Below are positions 34,022 through 45,710 of a stretch of 64,000 nucleotides of DNA, in pieces. Source of the stretch: Siphonodentalium dalli (taxonomy: Eukaryota > Mollusca > Scaphopoda > Gadilida > Siphonodentaliidae); NCBI GenBank assembly GCA_032622095.1, contig CP136069.1, positions 157,719,043 through 157,783,042 on the forward strand, written 5' to 3'. Numbering within the stretch: position 1 is the first letter of the stretch; every line of letters begins with the position of its first letter. The notes below the pieces were generated by a model. That model worked only from the letters and a program-made list of their open reading frames with translations. It was not told where the DNA came from and ran no database searches. The translations under genes and the position numbers were made by a program.

Positions 34022-34252
34022 TATATTACACTCTTAGAACAAATGTGTATAAATACTACACAATATGTGTTACATTTGATCTTAAACAAAATTGTGTAGA
34101 AATGCAACATGACATAAATGTGTCGGTGGAATTTTCTCAACATTGAATATGAGTGAATATGTGAGTATATTATATTTAATAGATGAGATATTTTCTATTT
34201 GAGACATAAACCTCGTAAAAGCTGCCATAATAAAAAATTGGCAGCTGCTTTC
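34022..34252. mobile_element. Left half of the 28.6-kb foldback element
   Basis: Matches 28614-28843 nearly base for base up to TTGGCAGCTGCTTT, which is the hairpin centre, then switches to TCGGCGCGAG. The right arm is missing. Confidence 0.8.
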
Positions 34253-34852
34253 GGCGCGAGAAAGTGACAAAATGTGCTATATTAGTGCATGTTTCGGCGC
34301 TCCGAAAGCGACAAAAGGTGCGCTTTCGGCGCGCCCAAACATGCGCTAATATAGCACATTTTGTCGCTTACGGCGCTTTCGGCGCGCCGTTACATGCGCT
34401 AATATAGAACATTTTATCGCTTTCGGCGCTTTCGGCGCGCCGAAACATGCGCATATATAGCACATTAGCAAGTGGCCCTATAATTTGATTCCATAGCAAC
34501 CGGACTAACTTTCAACGAACACGCCAAATTAAGACCTTTTCACATTATACTCGACCACCGAGTCTTTATTATGGAATCCTATTAGGGCCACTTGCTAATG
34601 GCACTTTCGGCGCGCAAATGTGCTATATTATCGCGAGCCGGAAGCGCCGGAAGCGCCGAAAGCGACAAAATGTGCGATATTAGCGCATGTTACGGCGCGC
34701 ACCGAAAGCGATACAAGCGATGGCATGTGCGACTAATGGCGCATGTTTTGGCGCTTGTGTCATACAAATTGGGTATCGCCAGGTGCTGGCTTCACTCATA
34801 ATTTATGTACCAGTACTTATTTACATGAAATTGGGCCAAAACACCTCATCAG
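34253..34852. repeat. GC-palindrome repeats and one inverted-repeat element
   Basis: Holds more GGCGCGCC-type repeats, a 130-bp inverted-repeat element at about 34465-34595, and a stretch (34630-34852) that matches 32735-32943 including GGGTATCGCCAGGTGCT, so the block between is a duplication. Confidence 0.7.
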
Positions 34853-35890
34853 CATCCATGTCCCATGAATGTGTGTCTCCATCCTGGATCTCTAGTATAT
34901 TTTATTAACGGGACATATCATGCACACATATATATATATATACATAGCCACGGTCATACAAGGGAATTAGGGGTCCCTGGGGGCTTGCTTCACTCATACG
35001 GTTTACTTATTGACTTGAAACACCCCGGAGATCTAGTATATTTTAGTAAGAGGACATCTCCTGCACAGATATATATGGTCATAAAAAGGGAATTATAAGT
35101 TATTGGTGGACTGCTTCCCGCATATGGTGGGCCTATATATAGACTCGAAATTTGAATACAAAACATAATTACAAATGCATATCAGCATCCGTGCCCCATG
35201 AATGTGTCTCCATCCGGGGTTCTAGTGAATTCCAGTAAAGGGACATCTCCTGCACAGATATATAGAATTTCGATGGTCATAGAAAGGGAATTAGGGGTCC
35301 ATGGGGGCTTGTTTCCCTCATATGGTGTACTTATAGACTTAAAATTTGGGGGAAAACCCCTATTTTCATGTCATCAACATCCCTGCACCATGAATGTTTC
35401 CCCACCCTGTGGCTCTATAGTGTGTTTGATTAAAGCGGCATCTCCTGCACAGATACATACAATATAAATGGTCATACAAATGGAATTATGGGTCCCTGGG
35501 GGCTTGCTTCCCTCATATGGTGTACTAATTGATTTAACATTGGGTAAAAACACCCCCATATTTTCATATTAATCAGCATCCTTGCCCCACAAATGAGTGT
35601 CTCCACCCCGGAGCTCTAGTGTATTTAAGTAAAGGGACATCTCCTGCACAGATCGGTACCATAAAATGGTATTTAGTGGTTACTGGGGGCTTGCTTCCCT
35701 AATATGGTTGGCCTATATCGACTCGACTCTTTCCATATTTATGCATATTATCAACATCCCGGTCCCAAGAATTGATGTCTCAATCCCGGAGCGCTACTAT
35801 TTTTGTTATTAAAGTGACATAAAGTTCACATGCCTATACCATTTCTAATGTCATAAAAGGGAATTAGCTGTCGCTAGGGGCTTTCTCCCC
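34853..35890 (+). repeat. ~190-bp degenerate tandem repeat
   Basis: About five to six units with CCATGAATGTGTCTCCA, GGGACATCTCCTGCACAGAT, GGTCATA followed by GGAATTA and TGGGGGCTTGCTTCCCTC. The last unit is also the start of the inverted-repeat element that follows. Confidence 0.75.
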
Positions 35891-38472
35891 TTCAGATGCA
35901 TGAACATATATAAATAGATAAATATTCAAATAATATTGGACTTATTTGATTCTGAACTAAACCCTCAGTGGACGTAAACACGTTATTACGTTGGATGGCT
36001 CCGTCCACAATGAAAACCCGGTATACAGACCGTTCATAATTATGGTAGGCCGTGAGTTGGTTTATTCGTGTTATTTTCCAGTCTGTTTTCTTAAAATAAG
36101 CACAATACGTGCTTATGTCATATTCAAATATTTCCAAATGGTGGAGCTGTTTTAATAACCGAGTTTAGGTGACTAGGTCCATATATAAAGCGTATTTGAG
36201 TTTTCAAGTAATGCCGATATTAATTGATCTCCCGCAAATAAAAAAAGCCGAATTGTGGTTATTTTCTCGAGAACAGGCTTGATTTTACAGCCTGTTCTTG
36301 TGAAAAGAAGTATATTACGTGATTATTTTGAATGTTGCGTTTTAGGCCCATATAGACAGTATTTGAGAAAAAGACGCTGATATGGGTACAAGCGATTTAG
36401 CAACAAAACAATTAAATATTATTCAGCCATACATGACCTTTGAACATGCAGCTGCATGGGTGTACATGACCTTCTTTGTGTTGTAATTAGGCCCATATAT
36501 AGCGTATTTCAGCTTTCAAATAATTGCGCAATTCACAATACGGGCTTATTTTATAGTTGCAGCAAAATAAGCTCATATTTGCATTATTTGAAAGCTGAAA
36601 TACGCTCTATATGGGCCTAATTACTCTGATTATTAAAACAGCCGTATATTGGACTATTTCAATATGAAATAAGTCCGTAGTGTGCTTGTTTTCACGAGAA
36701 CACGTTGGAAAATAACACGATAAGCCAAATCACGACTTACTAGGTGTACGTTCGTTGTATTGTGTGTTCACTGTCGCCCGTGCCATTCAACGGTATAATT
36801 TGAGAATCAAATAAGTTCAAAATAAACCTATGTGATTAATTCGGTCCAATGTGAACCAATTTGTACGAAAATATGTTGAAAATTCCAAACAATATTATGT
36901 GTGCCCGTCCAGCTGTTTAAAACATTGGTCGTAAGTCGTTCGTTGGGTCAAAATACTGGGGAAAAATGCAATTTTTTACGCGGAACCATATCAGCCACGA
37001 AGCTCTCCTTGTGGATTGTTCTTGTGCCGCCACTAGTTCATCGACAAATCCCAAACTAGGTCATATGCCTATAGAGCTGTTCAAACATTCATCATGTCAG
37101 TTGCTAAATCGCCTACGTAGACAAATAACCGGCTGCAACATATCCTCGCGCAAATACGCACATAATTGACATATAATGTGAAATAGGTACATAATGTGCT
37201 TATTTCATTCTCAAATAAGCAGGTAATGAACACATACCCGTTATTTCGTTTTATGGCGCTGGCCATAGTGAAAACACATATTAAAGAGCAGACACATAAC
37301 AAGTCGTGAGTTGGAGTGCTTTTGTAAGTTTCCGCACATAATCTGCTTAAAAATGCCTCATTGTGAGCCGATATTGTGACTAAAACGCTCCCATTGTCAG
37401 CATTTTCGACTCAAACTGAGGCAACTCTAAGCAGATAATCTGCATAAAACATGTTCTATTCTAAGCTGATAATGTGCGGTTTTTGGGAGAACAGGCTGAA
37501 TAACCACAGCAACAACGGGGTTATCCTTGTGGATTCTTGTCATACCACTGTTCCATCTACAAACTGGTCATTTATGCCCTTTCAGCTGTTCACAAATTGG
37601 GCGTAAATATTTTTTCGTTACTAAATCGCCCTCTGTATGCATACCCAATACAACCACGGTGCTATCCTTGTCGACTATTATAGTCCCTCTAAATACCACT
37701 AAATCGCCTCTGTGGACATATATAACCACAACAGGCACGGGTCTACATTATGATTGTGGATTCTTATTGTGCCACCAGTCCATCTAAAAATCCTAACATA
37801 TCGTGCCAATAGGTTCAAATTAGACCTATACATTCACAGAGGTTCTCGTTTTGATGAAAAACTAGAATAAATAGTGAAATAGGCCCATATCGTGCTTATA
37901 TTGAACGCTGCCTTTTACACCCATATGAACGTCCTTTTCTCAAATACTCTCTATATTGGCCTAAAAGGGCAACATTCAAAAATAATCACGTAATGTACTT
38001 ATTTTCGCAAGAACAGGCTGTAAAGTCAAGCCTGTTCTCGATAAAATAACCACAATTAATATTGGCATTATTTGAAAACTCAAATACGCTCTATATATGG
38101 ACCTAAACTCTGGTTATTATAAAACAGCCCCATTTGGAAATATTTAAATATGAAATACGCATGTATTGTGCTTATTTTAAGAAAACAGACAGGAAAATAA
38201 CACGAATAAACCAACTCAGCTAGGGCCTACCATAATTATGAACGGTCTTTATACTGGATTTTCATTGTGGACGGAGCCATCCAACGTAATAACGTGTTTA
38301 CGTCCACTGAGGGCTTAGTTCAGAATCAAATAAGTCCAATATTAACATATTTGAATATTTATCTTTTATTTATATATGCGCATACACTTCATGAGGGAAG
38401 AAAGCCCCTAGCGACCGCTAATTCCCTTTTTATGACATTATAAATGGTACAGGTATTTGAACTTTATGTCAT
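35814..38472. mobile_element. 2.7-kb foldback element, arms ~570 bp
   Basis: 35814-36388 and 37919-38472 are inverted copies. Landmarks are GTGACATAAAGTTCA against TGAACTTTATGTCAT and ACACGTTATTACGTTGGATG against CATCCAACGTAATAACGTG. The centre has further hairpins, for example about 36490-36540 against 36582-36625 and 37330-37355 against 37460-37480. No transposase frame is visible. Confidence 0.85.
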
Positions 38473-39896
38473 TCGCCTCCTTTGTCACACCTCAAAAGAT
38501 AAATCGACATTCGGCCACCGGGATAGTATACTGTTCTTGTAGTTACTAACTATTTAAAATTACTATATACTAAGAGGTTCTAAATATTGTGGAACAGCAT
38601 TTGTGATGTCGAATTGTTCCTCTGAGTAACATCTAATTGGAATAATGTGTTGTGCTCCTGGGAACCTCCCTGTTATGTTTATGGATAAACCAATTGTTAC
38701 TCGCCAATTCACCGTTTTGCACATTTAATAACATGTGTAGTCACAAATAATCTCCCGATTTTGTGGATTCTTACTACCAACATGGTTTGATAGTAATTGG
38801 GCAGTGGTGAAATTTCACAAAAAAGACCGATAAATAAGTTTCGTGGTATTGGCACTGGGACCCGGCGCTGGCCGTAGTTAACGTAGTATATCGCGTCTCA
38901 TTGGCTGCGGACACACGTACCACAGTAGCGATGGCATAGTAGGTGTGACAATTAATTATGGTGGAGTTTGGTGACAATTGGTCATCATGATGTATATGCG
39001 ATAGCGAGCCATGTCGCCCGCTGCAAAACATCCAATCGATGGATAAAACTAAACAAGCCGCCGCGGCGTAGAATTTGATCGGTCAATCTGACCTCTAGGG
39101 ACCCGTGAACAGTACGCGTATGCAATGGGGTTTGTAAGCACTATGCAGATGTTTGTTATAATGGGCGGGCGTTAGAAACGAACTAGTTCTCGAATAGAGT
39201 TCATTTTGCCAAATTGGGAGACATGACCATCCTAGACACGAATGTCGACGTGTGGTATAAACATAAAGCAAAGTATAAAGTGCCCATTCGGAGACATAGT
39301 AGAACAACGAAGCTGGGTTTTAAGCCGTGATACTATGTTGAAAGCACGTTTGTGGTGTCGTTGTTTCGGAATGTTTTATTTGTTCGTAAATACCTTATGC
39401 TGTTTAAAATTGATATCACACGTTGTTATTTCACCGAAGACGTTCTGATGTCTGATGAAAATGTCGAATTACATTAATAAAGCTCTTGCTCCATGCTATA
39501 TTTATCCTATTAGTGATATGAGCAATAGTTATCCCCGCCAGAAAGCCAATGGTAAGATAACAGATATGAATGTAAAACAGTCTAGGCATGTGTGCATTGG
39601 TATTTCAATGGAACGAGGCTTTAGTCTTCCCTAAATAATCTAAACCCCAAACGCGCGTGGACCGATTTTCAACGTTTGACTGCAGAACATTTAATCTAGG
39701 TCGTGGTCCAACACAGACCTTGGATTCACTTTGGTTATATGAAGTCCAGATGGAACCAAAGCAGAGTGGAACGAAACTGTTTGATTCTATGCTGGTTCTC
39801 CGGGGGGGGGGGGGGGGACGTTTTTCTTAAAGTTAGCTCATACACTAAAAATACATCTGTCATGAGAGAATTTGTGAATTTCTGTCGAGTAAAAAT
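38473..39896. other. Low-copy DNA, no gene recognised
   Basis: Scattered short open frames without splice or domain support. A run of 16 G lies at 39802-39817. Confidence 0.5.
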
Positions 39897-40045
39897 AGAA
39901 TATGTAGCTAGTGTCGTCGTTTAAACTGTTTATGTCCGTGAGGGGGATTTGAGCATCTATTGTGCGAAGCTCTGCCGGGTCCAATAGATACCAAATCCCC
40001 CGAGCGGACATAAACAGTTTTAGCGACAACATTAGCTACATATTT
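39897..40045. mobile_element. ~150-bp hairpin
   Basis: Arms of about 63 bp (39897-39960 and 39983-40045) pair through ATATGTAGCTA, AACTGTTTATGTCCG, GGGGGATTTG and TCTATTG, around a loop of about 22 nt. It may be a miniature inverted-repeat element, or a long hairpin transcript if expressed. Confidence 0.75.
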
Positions 40046-41740
40046 TATTTATCCATCGCACAAAACATGCATTTTGTGCGGTAAATCTGTCATTTTCCTC
40101 AGTTTTACATTCGTTACTTCGATGACGACCTTACAATTATTAGGTCAAAGCAAACTAATTAGCATTCATGACGTGGAAAAACCGGAATGCAGCTTAAAGC
40201 GAAATAGTTCGTTGTGTTTTTTTAATAGTTATTCTAAGCTGGTAGTTAGCTAATAGTTTATAGATATTTTAGAGCGAAAAAACACACCCGATTACGAATT
40301 TTGTATCAATTGCAGTGAATTATGGACGATAACATGGTCCCAAAATCACAGTGACGTCATTCAGGTCGGTTGACGTTCCTAGTTACCTGCGCAATTTGCA
40401 TTATACAATTACGTCATGAAAGTAGTACTAACCTAATAAAGCTACGTTGACCTAATAAAGCGACTTTGACGTAATAAACGTAACGTTTATTAGACAGGCT
40501 TTATAGGCAATAGAGGTAGTTAGCGGTAAATAGATACTAGTAGTTTATTCAATGTTTTCCGCAAGTCAGAACTATTATTATTTGTATCTGAAAGGACAGT
40601 TTTTGTATTTCGAAGGCTGTTCTTAGTTATACGGACTTCTTTCACTACTTGATTTCGTTTTGCTTTACAATGGTCCCAGGTGTATTGTGATTTTTTTGCT
40701 TTAGCTACTTTGTTTAATCTTTTTGGTTTCGCAAGACTTTTCGAATTTCTCCATTCAACAAATTAGATTCGTTTCCCCTTACACTAACTGTATTACTAAG
40801 AAAATATTTTCAGCATACGTGATCACATTTTTAGTGAATATCGTTCCCAAAAAATTAATATTTAGATACTTAATTTCATCTTATAATTCCAGTTATTGAG
40901 TTCTTTATTAATTTCCGGCAAACTCCAGAGAATATGATTATATCAACGGGAACGACTAACATCCTCGCATTAATGAGGCACCAGAGAAAAGAAAACAAAC
41001 CTACCGTTGAGCAACGTCTGGTCCAAATTAACGCTCTGGGTAATATCAGTTGAATTTTGTATGAATTTTGAAGGGGGGTAACGTCTCTGGTTTTCGATAG
41101 CCATTGGCTAATCGATTATGGATGACAAACTACCACTCTGTATTCGAGTATAGCAATCATGTTTGTTGATTTTATTGCCATGCTGTTTTTTTGTGATATC
41201 TATATTTGCACTCGAGTGAAGTTCTTATAATCTATGCTACAATCACGCAGCTGTCAAAATTTCCTGGCAAGTTTAAATGAAATTCTTAATAGATGTTTTT
41301 TATTGCAAAATTTTGAATGACCAAATGTTGTAACTGCATGACAGTTATAGCTCATATATTTTGTCTTCGCACATTTAAGTAGAGAACACTTATGGTACTA
41401 ATTATTGCATAACCGATTCGTTTCACAATTACTAGCCATTAGTCAACGCTCTGTGAGATCTCGGATCGCGGGTGGGACACCTCACATAAAAAGTCAGTGA
41501 TATATGCATGGCAATTATCACGAGACTTCAAACATATCGATGCAATGGTATACATTACTGTGCAATTTTGCTTTGGCATTGAATCAGTTTAATGCGTTTT
41601 AAACTAACAATTATATATCCCACCATAAACCACGTTGATATCATAACGTAACTCGTGCCCCCCGAATCCGTTACCAGAAATCGTTAAAAACTCAGAGACA
41701 ATATAACTTCGACGGCATATATGATTACCCCCGAGTACGT
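40046..41740. other. Low-copy DNA with one weak exon candidate
   Basis: A plus-strand frame at 40934-41053 (39 residues, MIISTGTTNILALMRHQ and later TVEQRLVQINALG) follows a possible acceptor CAAACTCCAG and has a possible donor CTG then GTAATA. I give it about one chance in five. Near 40430-40490 the phrase CCTAATAAAG or GTAATAAACG recurs. Nothing else is recognised. Confidence 0.3.
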
Positions 41741-43124
41741 GGTATCACCAAACCCGAGAATAGCGGTTTTGATAAATGAACATATCTTCCCTCAGATGAA
41801 GCTATATGTCTCCCAGTTATATGGTTATATCCACTATTCAAACCATAATTTCACAAAGCAGAATTTTCCCTCAATGGGATAGAGACCATATAGCTTGCTC
41901 TCACTCTGATAAATTTAAAAGAAATTCCGACTTATTTCCGATAGTAGACACTTTTTGACGTTAGGTAGTTCATTTGAAAGATAATTATCAGTCATAGATG
42001 GCGGATAATGTGTGTATCAGTAGAAAAATATATGTTTAATTAACCATAAAATTGTCTAGCCTGCAGGGCGGTTCGCACAAATTCTATATGCGTCCAAGTG
42101 TGGGTACCTACCATAATTTCGGGTATCAACGACGCAGATCGAGATGTCGCCAAACGCAGATCTGGGATGTCAAACTGTATTCAGACAAAAACACGCATAT
42201 TTAGTTAATTTAAATAATTTCGGCCATATTTGTGAACTGAAATGGTCACAAGATGAAAAACTTTAAACTTAGATGTTGTCATATCCAAAAGTTGGAAGAA
42301 CGCGTTGTAAACTCGACGAAAACTCGAACCTGACATGCTGGGGTGCAAATAAAAGTTACTGGAAGTGTGTGCATTTAGAAACTATAGGTAAACACCCCCA
42401 ACAGGGACCCCATATCCACGTCCCTGCTAACTCATGATTTACACTGATTTAATTTTTCCATTCGTTGTACAGTTCTGGACCTATAACGTCGAATAACACA
42501 GAATAGCCTAAACTATTAATATGACATTAGAACATAAAACACAAACAAACATACACGTTTTCACCCTTGCATATTCACCCCCACCTAAATATGACCCAAG
42601 CGCCGGCCTGTCCGAATGATAATTGGGATACTTTCAAGCAGAAATGGTCAAAATGTGAAGTATATCATTCGCATTTTTGACATCACAGATCTGCGTTTGG
42701 CGACATCTCGATCTGCGGCATTGATACCCGAAATTATAGTGGGTATATATACCCACACTTGACGCATATATAATGTTTGCGAACCGCTCTGCAGGCTAGA
42801 CAATTTGATGGTTAATTAAACATATATTTTTTTATTGATACACGCATTATCCGCCATCTATGACTGATAATTATGTTTCAAACGAACTACCTAACGTCAA
42901 AAAGTGTCTACTATTTATTATAAAATCGGAAATGAGTCGGAATTTCTATTAAATTTATCGGGGTGAGAGCAAGCTGTTGTCGCTATCCCATTGAGGGAAC
43001 ATTCTGCTTTGTGAAATTTGGTTTTGAATAGTGGATATCACCATTTAACTGGGAGATGTATAGCTTCATCTGAGGGAAGATATGTTCACTTATAAAAACC
43101 GCAATTCTCGGGTTTGGTGATACC
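41741..43124. mobile_element. 1.4-kb long-inverted-repeat element
   Basis: 41741-42174 and 42678-43124 are inverted copies from GGTATCACCAAACCCGAGAA inward to CAGATCTGCGTTTGGCGACA. The middle (about 500 bp) is unique and has no coding frame. The terminal motif is repeated once just outside the right end (TTCGGGTTTGGCGATACC). A clear target duplication was not seen. Confidence 0.85.
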
Positions 43125-44700
43125 TTCGGGTTTGGCGATACCATATGCATGTTGTCATGTTGCACCCCATATGCATGTTGTCATGTTTCGCATGCATGAA
43201 AATAAAATGCAGTGTTTTTCCTCATATCTGTGGAACGGATGGCCTTCGTTACATGTAAATGTATATAGTACTCCAAATATAGAACATGGGAACGCTGATA
43301 GAAAAATTGTATTGTATATACGGGGGTTAAATGTAGCACATAATGAACTTTGAAGTTGCCAACATTGTTTCGGCTGTCAATTTATAAACTCCACCCATCC
43401 ATGTTGTCAGGCTGCATTGATTGGCATTACACAAACAAGCATGAAAAAATAATTTAGTGATTCATCTTATTCATGCATATATAAGTTCATTGAACAAGAT
43501 CCATGTGGCTGTTTTAATTTTCAACTTTTGGTGTGATATTTGTTGGTGTATCATAACTGCATGGTGCTCCACAACAGTAATCGACTTGATACCGTGGTGG
43601 ATATCATATACTGCCCGTATATACTGCGATCATTACCAGGTATCCCCCCCCGGGAAAAAAACTGCGGGACACAACGTACCGGGGGTGGGGGGGGGGGGGG
43701 TACCTAGGCGTAAAAAATTTACATGTAAATTTTTTCCTTATTCATTGGGGGGGGGGGGGGTGGGTTGTCGGAAAAAATTTGCATGTAATTTTTTTCCAAA
43801 TATGTATTTTCAGACTCACAACTTCAATTTCCTCTCATTTTATAGAATATGGATTAACCTTAATATCCAAATCATATATACATGAGTAGTACAATCCACA
43901 TATGGATAACCACTGTCTTGGTTTACATGTGATATTGACCCCATTAACCCTCTTAATAATGCCAACTATGTCAGTGTCTACCAGTCGATTGCAGAATTCT
44001 ACCCTGCGATCGCTTATCTGGCAAATTTTTACTGCAGAACTATCCCATGTATTAAACAATTTCTCCTCCAATGGTATCAGAAAACAGTTATATGCTGGTA
44101 TCTCACTCATCTCATTTGCATCTTTTTCAAAGTCGGGGTAATGACTAGTTGTCATTTCTTAAAGTGCATACATAGCGTTGCGATCAACAATATACATGTT
44201 TGTACATGTCATGACATCACGAGGTACAAATCTGCGTTCTACTGGTAGACAATGACCATTTTAGTCATAATAATCTAAACTAAGTTACCAAGCACCTTCT
44301 CGTGAATTATATGCTCCGGTGTTTTTTTCGGTTTCCGGTCAAACCGAGTTGTTGTCCGGCTGGGGTAGATTTGATTTTTCTGGGGGGGGGGGGGGGGGGG
44401 GGCAAATGGCCAGTGGAAAAAAACTGCAGTTTTTGCTGTTTGGGGGGGGGGGGGGGGGGTATACACAAACCGAAGAAAACAGTTTTTTCCACCCTGTGTC
44501 TGCAGTTTGTTTCCGGCCCCCCCTGCCCCCCCCCCATTTTTAAGGTCCATAATTTTGAAGATAGCAGTATATACATGTATTGGTGACAATGTACAAATAT
44601 TCATCTGCATGGTAGCTATAGATTATAAACTCACCACTGGTATTTTGGCGAACAGACTTCCAGTAATATTTCACCTGTCATTTGTTCATTGCCACGTGTC
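43125..44700. repeat. Low-copy DNA with G/C homopolymer cluster
   Basis: G runs at 43687-43700 (14), 43747-43760 (14), 44382-44402 (21) and 44442-44459 (18), and C runs near 43644-43651 and 44526-44535. A perfect 24-bp palindrome centred on CATG lies at 43712-43735. Glycine- and proline-rich frames here are artefacts of the runs. Confidence 0.8.
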
Positions 44701-44939
44701 TAGCTAGACAGGACCGACGCTTAGACTAATCATGGGCGAAATCAATCTTCATATGTTGAAGATGAGAGGGCATGATGCCGCATCCACCATTGCTAATGAA
44801 TCTGGTATTTCTGTAATTGAAGACAAAATACATGTACATGTATGCTGCATATATATGTATGTGATATGGATGCATGTATTTTCATAATTTGCAAACATAT
44901 TCAAAAACCAAGTGTAAAGTTCATTCTTCCAACAATATT

Positions 44940-45710
44940 AGCATTTTCGGCAATTCAGATGTCAGAAGACGATGATTCAATCGTAAGTGGTGGAATCGGG
45001 CCTGACAAAATCATGGATAGTTTGTTACGATGTCATCGCAGATGAGTATATTTAATATCGGTGGTTAACCACGTGATTAACTATCCTATGATATTTCCAT
45101 TTACTTTGTACGATTTTTACGTACACGCAAATTTCACCAAGTGGAGGTAATCAAGGATACGTCACAATTTTGCAATTCTGCATTGATATAACTCGTGATC
45201 ATGTCGTGAGCATGCGCAGTCCAACTATCGGTTATTACCCAAGATGGGAATCTGTCCACTTACAATTGAATCGTAGTCATATGAATCATGAATGTTCACT
45301 CAGTGAACGTACAGATGAAAGATACAATCTTAAGTGGAGGAACCGGGATCGACGAGATCGTGGATAGTTTGTTCACACGATTACGATGTCGTACATGATG
45401 AAATCACAGTTTTTTTGTAAAGCATGTGATTATCTATCATGCGATGATGCGATCCTTCAGGCCACAATTTGTACATACACATGACTGATTAGTGATTACG
45501 TCGCAAATGGGGATAACCAAGGATACGCCACAATTTCGCTTTTAAATAAAACAGTGCATGATATTATTTTTTACCTACGATTTTGAGGTGAGCATGCACA
45601 GTTGAGCGGTTACTTCCTACGACGGAAATATTTCCACTTACGATTGTATCGTGGTAATCTGAACGTTCACTTAGTGTTAAATTGGCCATGGCATGACAAT
45701 ATTAAAGAGA
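44940..45710. repeat. Diverged tandem duplication, period ~383 bp
   Basis: GTGAGCATGCGCAG at 45206 matches GTGAGCATGCACAG at 45589, and the AAGTGG followed by GGAAT and GGATAGTTTG phrases near 44990 and 45330 also pair. Heavily diverged and without gene signals. Confidence 0.55.

Noticed and set aside
44275-44610. Glycine- and proline-rich frames on both strands
   Set aside because: They are produced by G and C homopolymers.
44732-44887. 51-residue plus-strand frame starting MGEINLHMLKMRGHD
   Set aside because: The second half is low-complexity ATGTATG repeats, and no donor, domain or polyadenylation signal supports it.
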